Shown in pieces: positions 1 through 6,020 of a stretch of 17,703 nucleotides of DNA. Numbering within the stretch: the stretch's first letter is position 1; each line of letters opens with the position of its first letter. The position numbers were made by a program, and so were the translations under genes. Source of the stretch: Lentimicrobiaceae bacterium (GTDB lineage: Bacteria; Bacteroidota; Bacteroidia; Bacteroidales; WCHB1-69); NCBI GenBank assembly GCA_009787485.1, contig WQWP01000038.1, forward strand, positions 1-17,703, written 5' to 3'. The notes beneath the pieces are model-generated. The model was not told the origin of the DNA. It worked only from the letters and a program-made list of their open reading frames with translations, and did no database searches.

Positions 1-273
1 ATAGAGGTACACATAAAGTTTTGTTGTTTTACTCGCGTCACCCAAAACTGAAACCAAAAATTTATAAAGCGCTAACATTGAATGTATTATAAAATGCCTT
101 TTTAAAAAGTGTCGAAGTCAGGAAAAATAGGAAAAAAAATGAAAAAAAAGGTGGGGTGGTGTTGTAATGTGCTTATTATAAATGATTTTGCAGCTATAAA
201 AACATCTAAACCCAAATTCCCCATTAAAAATTTTGGCTAAAACTTATAACGGTGGCTTCTACTTCTTTGCCGT
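1..273. other. Noncoding flank downstream of the T9SS gene
   Basis: This A/T-rich stretch follows the stop codon of the minus-strand T9SS gene and runs to the window edge. I see no convincing gene. One 33-codon plus-strand frame (139-240, starting with Met and three Lys) follows an A-rich run, but it has no recognisable family, promoter or composition to support it. I found no clear hairpin with a T-tract to terminate the T9SS gene. Confidence 0.5.
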
Positions 274-1749
274 TTACTGTTTAATCACTTTTTTAACAAC
301 TTCCCCTTGTTCCGTAGCGATTTTAACAAAATAAGTACCTGCCTGCAAGTGCGAAATATTGATGAGATGATGAGATGATGTGGGGATGAGATGATGAGAT
401 GATACTACTTTTCCGGAAATATCAAAAATTTCAACATTCTCAATTCTCAATTCTCCATTCTCAATTCTCAATTCTCCCGTTGTTGGATTCGGATAAACCT
501 CAATTGCCTCCAACCCCTGTGCAGCTTCATCAATACCAAGAGGCTCTATTTCAATAACAAAATCTTGCGTATAATCCTCGTCAAAAGCTAAGCCTTCTTT
601 AATAGTTCCTCTAACTTTTACAGTTCCCGGAGCTGTCGTTCTTAGTCTTGTGCCGAAAATGGTTGCGCCGGTAGTTCCTGCATCAGTGATTTCCCAATTA
701 ACTTGTTTGTAAGTGGCATTCTCAGGAAGCACTACTATGCGATAACTGCTAAAGATATATTGTTCGCCCACCGAAACCGAAGCAGGTACGTTTGTTATTT
801 CCGTAACGGGAACAAAATCTATAACCTGAACTAAAAGGATGACACGTGTAGGTACCAATGCTTCAACTTGAGGGTCGCTATACACATTCGGATTGCGCAT
901 GTCCACAGTGTACAAACCATCCTTGTGAAATGTAATCTCTCCATTATCAACGGTATATTCACTTGGATCAGCCAAAGAACCATCAAATCCATCTGGCCTA
1001 TGACCGTTCAGTATCCAAAAATTAGTAGCCGCACCGCCAAACTCTTTTTGTGAAGAATAATCAAGCGTCTCGTTAAGTAAGATTCTCCGCGAACCCAATC
1101 TTTGTATTCCAAATCTTCTACCACGATCTATCATTACTTGATGTATATCATATAAACTGGATAATGGGAATTTGTTATTCATGCAATATATAGCCCCTAA
1201 TGCTGGATTGTTACTTAAGTCTAATACGGATAAACTTTGGGATCCACAGGATAAATTCAATAATGCCCTGCAATCCCTTACGTCTAAATCCCTTAAGGAG
1301 CCTTTATAGATAAGAGGCGCAGAGACTTCAAGATTTTCTAAATTCACACAATTACTTAGGTTTATGCTCTCCATCACTAGTTCGCTAGCCAATATCCAAT
1401 TTATTGATGGGCATTTACTGAAATCAAGACTAATGAAGCTGCGACTAGCACTATTGGAAAATAATGTGATTGCGCACCCTTCTTCTCCTTCAATGATTAT
1501 TTCTTTAGGGACACCAATCTCACTAAAAATATCTATGTATATGGACTGATATTCTCCTGTTCCTGTGAATGTTTCCTCAAAGCCCGTAGCCACACAGCGC
1601 ACGGTAAATTGTTTGTCAAGAGTGGTTATAAGACTGAAATTATTCTTGGAACTTATAGTAACAATTTTTATTGTATCACCGGCTACAATATGTAAGCTAT
1701 TGGTAACAAAAACGATTAGGATTAATAATTTATAAGCTAAATTTTTCAT
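274..1749 (-). CDS. Secreted LRR/Ig-like protein with T9SS type A sorting domain
   Basis: A 491-residue protein predicted to be exported and delivered to the cell surface or medium by the type IX secretion system. Residues 1-24 form a signal peptide: Lys near the start, a hydrophobic run LLILIVFV, and a likely cleavage near VAG. Residues about 105-200 contain irregular leucine-rich repeats of the Bacteroidota kind, such as LDLSNNPAL. Residues about 315-403 resemble a bacterial Ig-like fold. Residues 416-491 form the type A sorting domain: it opens with YPNPTTGEL and has the central VEIFDISGKVV, then LQAGTYFVKI and a Lys-rich end. Within this domain two short DNA repeats are translated as GELRIEN twice and SSHHLI twice. 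The ATG at 1749 puts the signal peptide at the N terminus and lies about 40 nt after a candidate promoter. No enzymatic motif is visible and the ligand is unknown. The family assignment of the tail is firm; the binding role of the body is inferred. Confidence 0.85.
   Translation of the reverse strand: MKNLAYKLLILIVFVTNSLHIVAGDTIKIVTISSKNNFSLITTLDKQFTVRCVATGFEETFTGTGEYQSIYIDIFSEIGVPKEIIIEGEEGCAITLFSNSASRSFISLDFSKCPSINWILASELVMESINLSNCVNLENLEVSAPLIYKGSLRDLDVRDCRALLNLSCGSQSLSVLDLSNNPALGAIYCMNNKFPLSSLYDIHQVMIDRGRRFGIQRLGSRRILLNETLDYSSQKEFGGAATNFWILNGHRPDGFDGSLADPSEYTVDNGEITFHKDGLYTVDMRNPNVYSDPQVEALVPTRVILLVQVIDFVPVTEITNVPASVSVGEQYIFSSYRIVVLPENATYKQVNWEITDAGTTGATIFGTRLRTTAPGTVKVRGTIKEGLAFDEDYTQDFVIEIEPLGIDEAAQGLEAIEVYPNPTTGELRIENGELRIENVEIFDISGKVVSSHHLIPTSSHHLINISHLQAGTYFVKIATEQGEVVKKVIKQ
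361..403 (-). repeat. Duplicated 19-bp GATGA-type repeat inside the T9SS sorting domain
   Basis: A 19-bp unit (GATGAGATGATGAGATGAT on the plus strand) occurs at 361-379 and identically at 385-403. The period is 24 bp, so the frame is kept and the protein reads SSHHLI, PT, SSHHLI. Each unit is itself built from GATGA repeats. It lies in the region that usually joins two strands of the sorting-domain fold, where length is likely to be tolerated. Confidence 0.85.
436..477 (-). repeat. Two perfect 21-bp tandem repeats in the T9SS sorting domain
   Basis: Positions 436-456 and 457-477 are identical. Each copy contains three ATTCTC words on the plus strand. At 21 bp each copy adds exactly seven residues, GELRIEN on the minus strand. 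The repeat directly follows the conserved YPNPTTG opening of the sorting domain. It resembles the short tandem repeats found between genes elsewhere in this window more than ordinary coding sequence. Confidence 0.9.
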
Positions 1750-1796
1750 TTGTATCGAATTTATTTAATTAATACTGATGCGTTAAAACATTGCTG

Positions 1797-1826
1797 CAAA
1801 ACTATTAAAATAGTTTATACAACAAT
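1797..1826 (-). promoter_or_regulatory. Candidate promoter for the T9SS protein gene
   Basis: Read on the minus strand, TAGTTTTG (1797-1804) matches the Bacteroidota -7 consensus TAnnTTTG exactly. ATTG at 1823-1826 lies 18 bp upstream and fits the looser -33 TTG element; the usual spacing is about 19-21. Transcription would begin near 1790, giving a leader of roughly 40 nt before the ATG at 1749. This is a motif match only. Confidence 0.5.
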
Positions 1827-1840
1827 CATTATTGAAAAGA

Positions 1841-1882
<42 letters not shown>

Positions 1883-1989
1883 AGTTATTTATAATTTTTT
1901 GATAGGTAAAAGTTTTAGTCGCACAATTTGTTCATAACGATACATATTACCCTTATTCCATTATTTTTTCAAGAAATATTCTCTCCCCC

Positions 1990-2020
1990 TTGACAAACGG
2001 CATTTCATGTTGTATATTTG
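1990..2020 (+). promoter_or_regulatory. Candidate promoter for the RhuM-PLD gene
   Basis: TATATTTG at 2013-2020 is an exact match to the Bacteroidota -7 box TAnnTTTG, and TTGAC at 1990-1994 supplies the -33 TTG with a 20-bp spacer. This is close to the family optimum. Transcription would start near 2027, leaving a leader of only about 14-20 nt before ATG 2041 or 2047. Because the in-frame TTG at 1990 is part of the -33 box, it cannot be the translation start of this transcript. Confidence 0.75.
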
Positions 2021-2040
2021 CGCCCTCTGTTAAAACTACT

Positions 2041-2919
2041 ATGATTATGAATGAACATAAAGCACTACATCACTCAAACAACAAGGGTGAAATTATTTTG
2101 TATCAACCGGATAACTCAGTTCAGATAGATGTCAGAATTGAAGATGAGACGGTTTGGCTAACGCAGGCACAAATGGTTGTTCTTTTTCAATCAACCAAAC
2201 AAAATATTAGCTTGCATGTTAACAACATCTTTAAAGAAAATGAACTGGACTATAAAGCAACTGTCAAGAAATACTTGACAGTTCAAAAAGAAGGGAATAG
2301 ACTTGTTAATCGTGCGGTAAAATATTTTAATTTAGACGTCATAATTTCAGTAGGTTACCGCGTAAAATCTTTGCGAGGCACCCAATTTCGTATTTGGGCA
2401 AATTCTGTGTTAAAAGATTATTTATTAAGAGGATATGCTATAAACTATCGCTTAGATAATTTGGAAAATAAAGTATTTTCTTTAGAACAAAATCAATTAG
2501 AAATAAAATCAATTATTCAAAAATCACTACCTCAAAAAGAAGGCATCTTTTTCGATGGACAAATTTTCGATGCATACGTTTTTGTTTCAGACCTGATTAA
2601 ATCAGCAAAGAAATCTATTGTTTTGATGGATAATTATATTGATGAAACTGTTTTGCTTTTGTTATCGAAAAGAGCGCCAAAAGTTAGTGCAATAATTTAT
2701 ACAAAACAGATTTCATCTCAATTACAATTAGACCTAATCAGGCACAATGCTCAATACGAGTCTATAAACATCTACGAATCAAATAATTTTCACGACCGCT
2801 TTTTGATGATTGATGGTGTGGTTTATCACATCGGTGCTTCTCTTAAAGATTTGGGCAAGAAATTGTTTGCATTTTCGAAAATGGAAGTTGAAACTTCAGT
2901 TTTATTAGGCGTATGCTAA
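2041..2919 (+). CDS. RhuM-family protein fused to a phospholipase D-like domain
   Basis: A 292-residue protein from ATG 2041; ATG 2047 is an equally plausible start giving 290. Residues about 15-125 are a RhuM (Virulence_RhuM) domain with WLTQ (39-42), an NLDVIISVGYRV segment ending at residue 108, and RGTQFRIWA (112-120). This family is widespread, predicted to bind DNA or act in mobile-element and toxin-like contexts, and of unproven biochemistry. A Glu/Lys/Gln-rich linker that may be helical follows. Residues about 170-280 look like a phospholipase D fold. One degenerate HKD motif is visible: H251-x-R253, four residues, D258, six residues, then GAS at 265-267. The spacing matches HxK(x)4D(x)6GS, with Arg for Lys and one extra Ala. 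A single motif would require dimerisation, as in the nuclease Nuc and BfiI. A clear promoter precedes the gene, so it is a monocistronic, divergently transcribed accessory gene. Its function is unknown; a nuclease-like or regulatory role is inferred. Confidence 0.8.
   Translation: MIMNEHKALHHSNNKGEIILYQPDNSVQIDVRIEDETVWLTQAQMVVLFQSTKQNISLHVNNIFKENELDYKATVKKYLTVQKEGNRLVNRAVKYFNLDVIISVGYRVKSLRGTQFRIWANSVLKDYLLRGYAINYRLDNLENKVFSLEQNQLEIKSIIQKSLPQKEGIFFDGQIFDAYVFVSDLIKSAKKSIVLMDNYIDETVLLLLSKRAPKVSAIIYTKQISSQLQLDLIRHNAQYESINIYESNNFHDRFLMIDGVVYHIGASLKDLGKKLFAFSKMEVETSVLLGVC
2259..2283. repeat. Perfect 10-bp inverted repeat inside the RhuM-PLD gene
   Basis: AACTGTCAAG at 2259-2268 and its exact reverse complement at 2274-2283 flank a 5-nt loop. 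The segment encodes ATVKKYLTVQ, a reading that looks normal for RhuM domains. The palindrome may therefore be a by-product of codon choice, although the hairpin would be stable in mRNA. Confidence 0.6.
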
Positions 2920-2944
2920 CAATAAAGGTAATATACAAGCAGAT

Positions 2945-2975
2945 AAAAAAAAAGCCGAGGATTTCCCCCGGCTTT
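2945..2975 (-). terminator. Intrinsic terminator after tsf
   Basis: Arms AAAGCCG (2951-2957) and CGGCTTT (2969-2975) pair perfectly, and two further G-C pairs form inside after one mismatch. On the minus strand the hairpin is followed by nine T residues (plus-strand A at 2945-2953), the classic form. It starts 25 bp beyond the tsf stop codon. On the plus strand only three T follow, so for the converging RhuM-PLD gene it would act weakly at most. Confidence 0.85.
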
Positions 2976-3000
2976 CCACATGAAAACACAATTACAAATC

Positions 3001-3831
3001 TTACGCCCCTAATTGCAGCCTGTAAAAGCAGCAACATGTCAGGTTGGCATCGGTTTGTTTAAGGTAATCGGCAACGGTAACTTTATTGTCGCGGATAAAC
3101 TCCTGGCTCAATAAAGTATTTTCTTTAAAGAATTTGTTCAGTTTGCCTTCTGCGATTTTTTCAATCATATTTTCCGGTTTGCCTTCTTGACGTGTCATTT
3201 CGCGTGCCAATTCCAATTCATGATCAATGGTGGCTTGCGGAATTTGTTTAGAGTCCACAGCAAGTGGGTTCATAGCCGCAATTTGCATGGCTACGTTGTG
3301 CGCCGGCTCATACACATTTTCACCGCCTAAGGTAAATCCGGCAATGGTTGCCAACATATTTCCGTTGTGGTTATATGCGGATACACAAGGCGCTTCAATT
3401 ACTTCATAAGCAGGCATTTCTGTTTTTTCGCCGGTTTTTCCTGTCATTTCAATAAGCATTTCTTCTACAGTAATGCCGTCAATTTTATGCGCTAATAATT
3501 CTTCGCGGGTTTTGATTTTGTTTGCCATTGCAGCGTTAATAATGGTATCTGCAAAAGCTACGAAATCGCTGTTTTTAGCAACGAAGTCGGTTTCACAACT
3601 TACCACTACAATAGCGGCGAAGTTGTGTTCAGCGTTTAATTTAGCTACTACGCGACCTTGGTTTGAAGCGCGGTCGGCACGTTTAGCAGCTACTTTCTGA
3701 CCTTTTTTACGGAGGATGTCAATCGCTAAATCGAAGTCGCCATCAGCTTCTACGAGAGCAACTTTACAATCCATCATGCCCGATCCGGTCATTTGTCTTA
3801 ATTTGTTTACATCAGCAGCAGTTATTGCCAT
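3001..3831 (-). CDS. tsf: Translation elongation factor Ts
   Basis: EF-Ts is the cytoplasmic nucleotide-exchange factor that releases GDP from EF-Tu. The 276-residue product is full length for Bacteroidota. The N-terminal UBA-like domain has VNKLRQMTGSGMMDCKVAL (residues 8-26), close to the family's TGAGMMDCK signature. CETDFVAKN, the Tu-contact motif, is present, and the conserved helical C-terminal part includes LNKFFKEN. It is the last gene of the series: its start is 35 bp after the rpsB stop codon and a strong terminator follows. The final residues read LTCCCFYRLQLGA, where relatives typically have a sequence like LTVTAFKRVSLNA. The alignment stays in register, so this is divergence rather than a frameshift. 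Three consecutive cysteines are unusual. Confidence 0.97.
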   Translation of the reverse strand: MAITAADVNKLRQMTGSGMMDCKVALVEADGDFDLAIDILRKKGQKVAAKRADRASNQGRVVAKLNAEHNFAAIVVVSCETDFVAKNSDFVAFADTIINAAMANKIKTREELLAHKIDGITVEEMLIEMTGKTGEKTEMPAYEVIEAPCVSAYNHNGNMLATIAGFTLGGENVYEPAHNVAMQIAAMNPLAVDSKQIPQATIDHELELAREMTRQEGKPENMIEKIAEGKLNKFFKENTLLSQEFIRDNKVTVADYLKQTDANLTCCCFYRLQLGA

Positions 3832-3866
3832 ATCTTTAATTTTTAAAATGTTAAACTTTGGGTTAA

Positions 3867-4778
3867 TTATTTTTTAGTTGAGGTTTTTGCCGGAGCCTTA
3901 ACCGGAGCTTTTTTGGTTGGAATACGTTTTCTTTTAGCAGCACCTTCTTCATCGGAAGCTACATCTTTTACTTTTTTCACGCCTTTTACGGTGATCTCCG
4001 TGGCAGGTTTTTCTTCCTCTTCATCAATCGTAACATCCACTTCTACCGCATCTTCGTTCATCTCATCCTCTTGTGCTTCTTTGTCTAATTTGCGTTCTGC
4101 AGCGCCTTCGGCAACGGCATCGCATATCGCTTTTACAATCACATGGATAGCTTTTGAGGCATCGTCGTTTGCCGGCACCGGAAAATCAATCAGATTAGGA
4201 TTTGAGTTGGTGTCCACAATCGCAAATGTAGTGATGTTCAGTCTTCTGGCTTCAGCTACTGCAATGTGTTCTTTCAAAATATCCACAATAAAAACTGCAG
4301 CAGGAAGACGAGACAGATCAGAAATAGAGCCTAAGTTCTTCTCCAATTTAGCGCGTTCGCGTTGAATTTGCAACTTTTCTCTTTTCGCAAGGTTATCGAA
4401 TTGCGAACTTGCCATCAATTTATCAATATCGCTCATTTTTTTCACCGCTTTACGAATGGTGAAGAAGTTGGTGAGCATACCGCCGGGCCAGCGTTCAGTT
4501 ACATAAGGCATGTTTACCGATTTTGCCAATTCTGCAATCGTTTCTTTCGCTTGTTTTTTCGTGGCTACAAACAAAATTTTGCGTCCCGATTTTGCGATTT
4601 GCTTCGCCGCGGCACAAGCCTCATCTAATTTTACTAATGTTTTGTTGAGGTCAAGAATGTGAATACCATTCTTTTCCATGAAAATGTACTGCGCCATAGC
4701 AGGGTTCCATTTTCTTCTAAGATGCCCAAAATGACAGCCGGCATCTAATAGTTCTTCGAAGGTTACGTTTTTTGACAT
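3867..4778 (-). CDS. rpsB: 30S ribosomal protein S2
   Basis: S2 sits on the back of the 30S subunit near the head-body junction, and S1 depends on it for binding. I place the start at the ATG at 4778 (303 residues, MSKNVTFEELLDAGCHFGH). The open frame extends 15 codons further upstream, but those residues are unlike S2, and the sequence before 4778 is a typical A-rich Bacteroidota leader. The core (residues 1-229) holds HFGHLRRKWNP, RWPGGMLTNF and the IVDTNSNPNLIDFPVPANDDA signature. Residues 230-303 are an extra tail: first acidic (many Glu/Asp), then rich in Lys, Pro and Ala, ending in KAPAKTSTKK. Bacterial S2 is usually near 240 residues, so the tail is an extension, probably disordered and possibly RNA-binding. 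The gene precedes tsf, as in most bacteria. Confidence 0.96.
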   Translation of the reverse strand: MSKNVTFEELLDAGCHFGHLRRKWNPAMAQYIFMEKNGIHILDLNKTLVKLDEACAAAKQIAKSGRKILFVATKKQAKETIAELAKSVNMPYVTERWPGGMLTNFFTIRKAVKKMSDIDKLMASSQFDNLAKREKLQIQRERAKLEKNLGSISDLSRLPAAVFIVDILKEHIAVAEARRLNITTFAIVDTNSNPNLIDFPVPANDDASKAIHVIVKAICDAVAEGAAERKLDKEAQEDEMNEDAVEVDVTIDEEEEKPATEITVKGVKKVKDVASDEEGAAKRKRIPTKKAPVKAPAKTSTKK

Positions 4779-4862
4779 GTTTTTTTGTTGTTTACGTTCA
4801 TTAAAGCAATTATTAAGTAGCATTTAAGGTCTTAATAATTTCGATACTAAACAGGGTTTTAA

Positions 4863-4896
4863 TAGTGGTTAATTATTTAGTGGTTAGTGGTTAATG
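4863..4896. repeat. TTAGTGG-type heptamer repeat upstream of rpsB
   Basis: Two perfect TTAGTGG units lie at 4877-4890, followed by a variant TTAATGA and preceded by a partial TAGTGG at 4863-4868. The same heptamer, in the same orientation relative to the genes, fills part of the rpoB-rpoC spacer. It lies about 100 bp upstream of the rpsB start. Confidence 0.8.
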
Positions 4897-4903
4897 AGTT
4901 TAT

Positions 4904-4951
4904 GGGAAGAATATTCCCTTCAAATTTTGAAGGGGTGCCCGAAGGGCGGGG
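4904..4951. repeat. REP-like double palindrome between rpsI and rpsB
   Basis: Two adjacent hairpins are visible. CCCTTCAAA (4916-4924) and TTTGAAGGG (4926-4934) are perfect 9-bp arms around one base. GCCC (4937-4940) and GGGC (4944-4947) flank GAA. A third, alternative stem (GGGAA 4904-4908 with TTCCC 4914-4918) overlaps the first. The arrangement resembles the repetitive extragenic palindromes of Bacteroidota that are thought to be moved by REP-associated IS200-like transposases. No T-tract follows on the minus strand, so it is a poor terminator, although it could stabilise the 3' end of an rplM-rpsI message. Its copy number in this genome cannot be seen from here. Confidence 0.6.
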
Positions 4952-4962
4952 TAGTTTATATT

Positions 4963-5349
4963 TTAACGTTTTGAGAATTGGAAACGTTTTCTTGCCTTGG
5001 GTTGTCCGGGTTTCTTCCGTTCTACCATACGTGGGTCGCGACGGAGCAGTCCTTTTCCTTTTAGCACGGGGCGATATTCGGGGTTGATTTCCACCAACGC
5101 TCTTGAGATTGCCAGGCGCAATGCTTCGGCTTGCCCAGCAACGCCGCCGCCATCCAAATTCACTTTAATATCGTATTGTCCGTCCACCTCAGCTAACATT
5201 AAAGGCTGAGTTACTACATATTGCAAGGTAGCCAACGGGAAATACTCTTTGTAATCACGGCCGTTAACCGTAATATTACCGCTTCCTTTTTTCATATAGA
5301 TACGGGCAACAGCGGTTTTTCTTCTTCCTAATGTATTGGTTATTTCCAT
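4963..5349 (-). CDS. rpsI: 30S ribosomal protein S9
   Basis: S9 lies in the 30S head, with its C-terminal tail reaching the P-site tRNA. The product is 128 residues, the usual size. GRRKTAVAR (residues 8-16) and GGGVAGQAEALRLAISRAL are the family core. The C terminus RKRFQFSKR ends with the conserved Lys-Arg that contacts the tRNA anticodon stem-loop. The ATG at 5349 is 5 bp after the rplM stop codon, so the two genes are almost certainly cotranscribed and translationally coupled, as in most bacteria. Confidence 0.97.
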   Translation of the reverse strand: MEITNTLGRRKTAVARIYMKKGSGNITVNGRDYKEYFPLATLQYVVTQPLMLAEVDGQYDIKVNLDGGGVAGQAEALRLAISRALVEINPEYRPVLKGKGLLRRDPRMVERKKPGQPKARKRFQFSKR

Positions 5350-5354
5350 GATAC

Positions 5355-5810
5355 TTATTTGATTTCGTTAATGTTAATGGTTTTTGGCGTTTGTCCTTCG
5401 TGCGGGTGGTTTTCACCGGCATATACATACAAATTGCGGTACAATTGCGCGCCCAATTTGTTTTTCGGCAGCATGCCCTTAATGGCGTGTTCCAAAATTC
5501 CGATAGGATTTTTCTTCAACATCTCTCTCGGAGTGGTAAAGCGTTGTCCGCCCGGATAACCGGTATGGCGCACATACTCTTTATCTTCCATTTTTTTTCC
5601 GGTAAATCTTACTTTATCGGCATTGATAATAATCACGTTGTCACCGCAATCAAAATGAGGAGAGAAATAGGTTTTGGTTTTTCCTCTTAAAATGCGCGCT
5701 GCTACAGTAGCAAGGCGGCCTACAATTTCATTTTGAGCATCAATAACAACCCATTCTTTCTTAACGATCTTCTCGTTTGCAGCGATGGTTTTGTAACTTA
5801 ATGTGTTCAT
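5355..5810 (-). CDS. rplM: 50S ribosomal protein L13
   Basis: L13 is an early-assembly protein of the 50S subunit that binds 23S rRNA. I set the start at the ATG at 5810, giving 151 residues (MNTLSYKTIAANEK), which is the length usual in Bacteroidota. The frame stays open 13 codons further, but those residues (MKTTGYKTKQKRK) are translated leader. WVVIDAQNEIVGRLAT, RHTGYPGGQR, PIGILEHAIKGMLPKNKLG and YAGENHPHEGQTP are the family signatures. The leader contains an A/C-rich run directly before the ATG and a hairpin just above it. The gene heads the L13-S9 unit and has its own weak candidate promoter after the nucleosidase gene. Confidence 0.96.
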   Translation of the reverse strand: MNTLSYKTIAANEKIVKKEWVVIDAQNEIVGRLATVAARILRGKTKTYFSPHFDCGDNVIIINADKVRFTGKKMEDKEYVRHTGYPGGQRFTTPREMLKKNPIGILEHAIKGMLPKNKLGAQLYRNLYVYAGENHPHEGQTPKTININEIK

Positions 5811-5833
5811 TTTACGTTTTTGTTTTGTTTTGT

Positions 5834-5861
5834 AGCCTGTTGTTTTCACCTACAAGAGGCT
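5834..5861 (-). ncRNA. Candidate structured leader of rplM
   Basis: On the minus-strand RNA, AGCCU pairs with AGGCU and, after one C-C mismatch, UUGU pairs with ACAA. The loop is eight nucleotides (AGGUGAAA). The hairpin ends 23 nt before the start codon and sits in an otherwise unstructured A-rich leader. L13 operons in other phyla carry leaders bound by L13 as feedback, so an autoregulatory element is a reasonable guess. I cannot test conservation from one sequence. Confidence 0.45.
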
Positions 5862-5920
5862 GGTTTTCAATTAATAATTCCTTTTCTAAGCCAAAGGATA
5901 ATAATCGGTTTTTAGGGCGG

Positions 5921-5952
5921 CGAATATAGAATATTTTTTGGAAAAAACGAGA
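5921..5952 (-). promoter_or_regulatory. Weak candidate promoter for rplM-rpsI
   Basis: TATATTCG on the minus strand (5921-5928) differs from TAnnTTTG at one position and is followed by GCCGCCC, similar to the GCGCCC that follows the RhuM-PLD promoter. The expected -33 position, 19 bp upstream, reads CTCG, a poor match. It would give a leader of about 105 nt containing the hairpin at 5834-5861. Confidence 0.35.
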
Positions 5953-5959
5953 GGGAAAG

Positions 5960-5990
5960 ATTTAATATTTAAAAATTTAAAGATTTAAAG
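5960..5990. repeat. A/T-rich ATTTAAAG tandem repeat upstream of rplM
   Basis: ATTTAAAG occurs at 5975-5982 and again at 5983-5990, preceded by the related word ATTTAATATTTAA. The repeat lies between the nucleosidase stop codon and the candidate rplM promoter. It is similar in character to the repeat in the rplJ-rplL spacer. Confidence 0.7.
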
Positions 5991-6020
5991 TGTAAATGTA
6001 TTATGAGGTGAACTATTTTG

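Noticed and set aside
139..240. A 33-codon plus-strand frame starting MKKKVGWCC
   Set aside because: There is no family, promoter or compositional support, and the frame begins in an A-run; short frames like this are expected by chance.
1990..2040. N-terminal extension of RhuM-PLD from TTG
   Set aside because: The TTG is the -33 element of the promoter and the extra residues are unlike the family.
3913..4365. 150-codon plus-strand frame opposite rpsB
   Set aside because: It is the complement of the Lys/Glu-rich S2 gene, which produces Ser-rich sequence; it is a shadow frame.
4779..4823. 15-codon N-terminal extension of S2
   Set aside because: The residues are unlike S2 and are translated A-rich leader; the conserved protein starts at 4778.
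4916..4947. Intrinsic terminator after rpsI
   Set aside because: The stems are good but no T-tract follows on the minus strand, so I prefer a REP-like repeat.
5811..5849. 13-codon N-terminal extension of L13
   Set aside because: The family length is met from 5810, and the extension is Lys-rich leader sequence overlapping the candidate hairpin.
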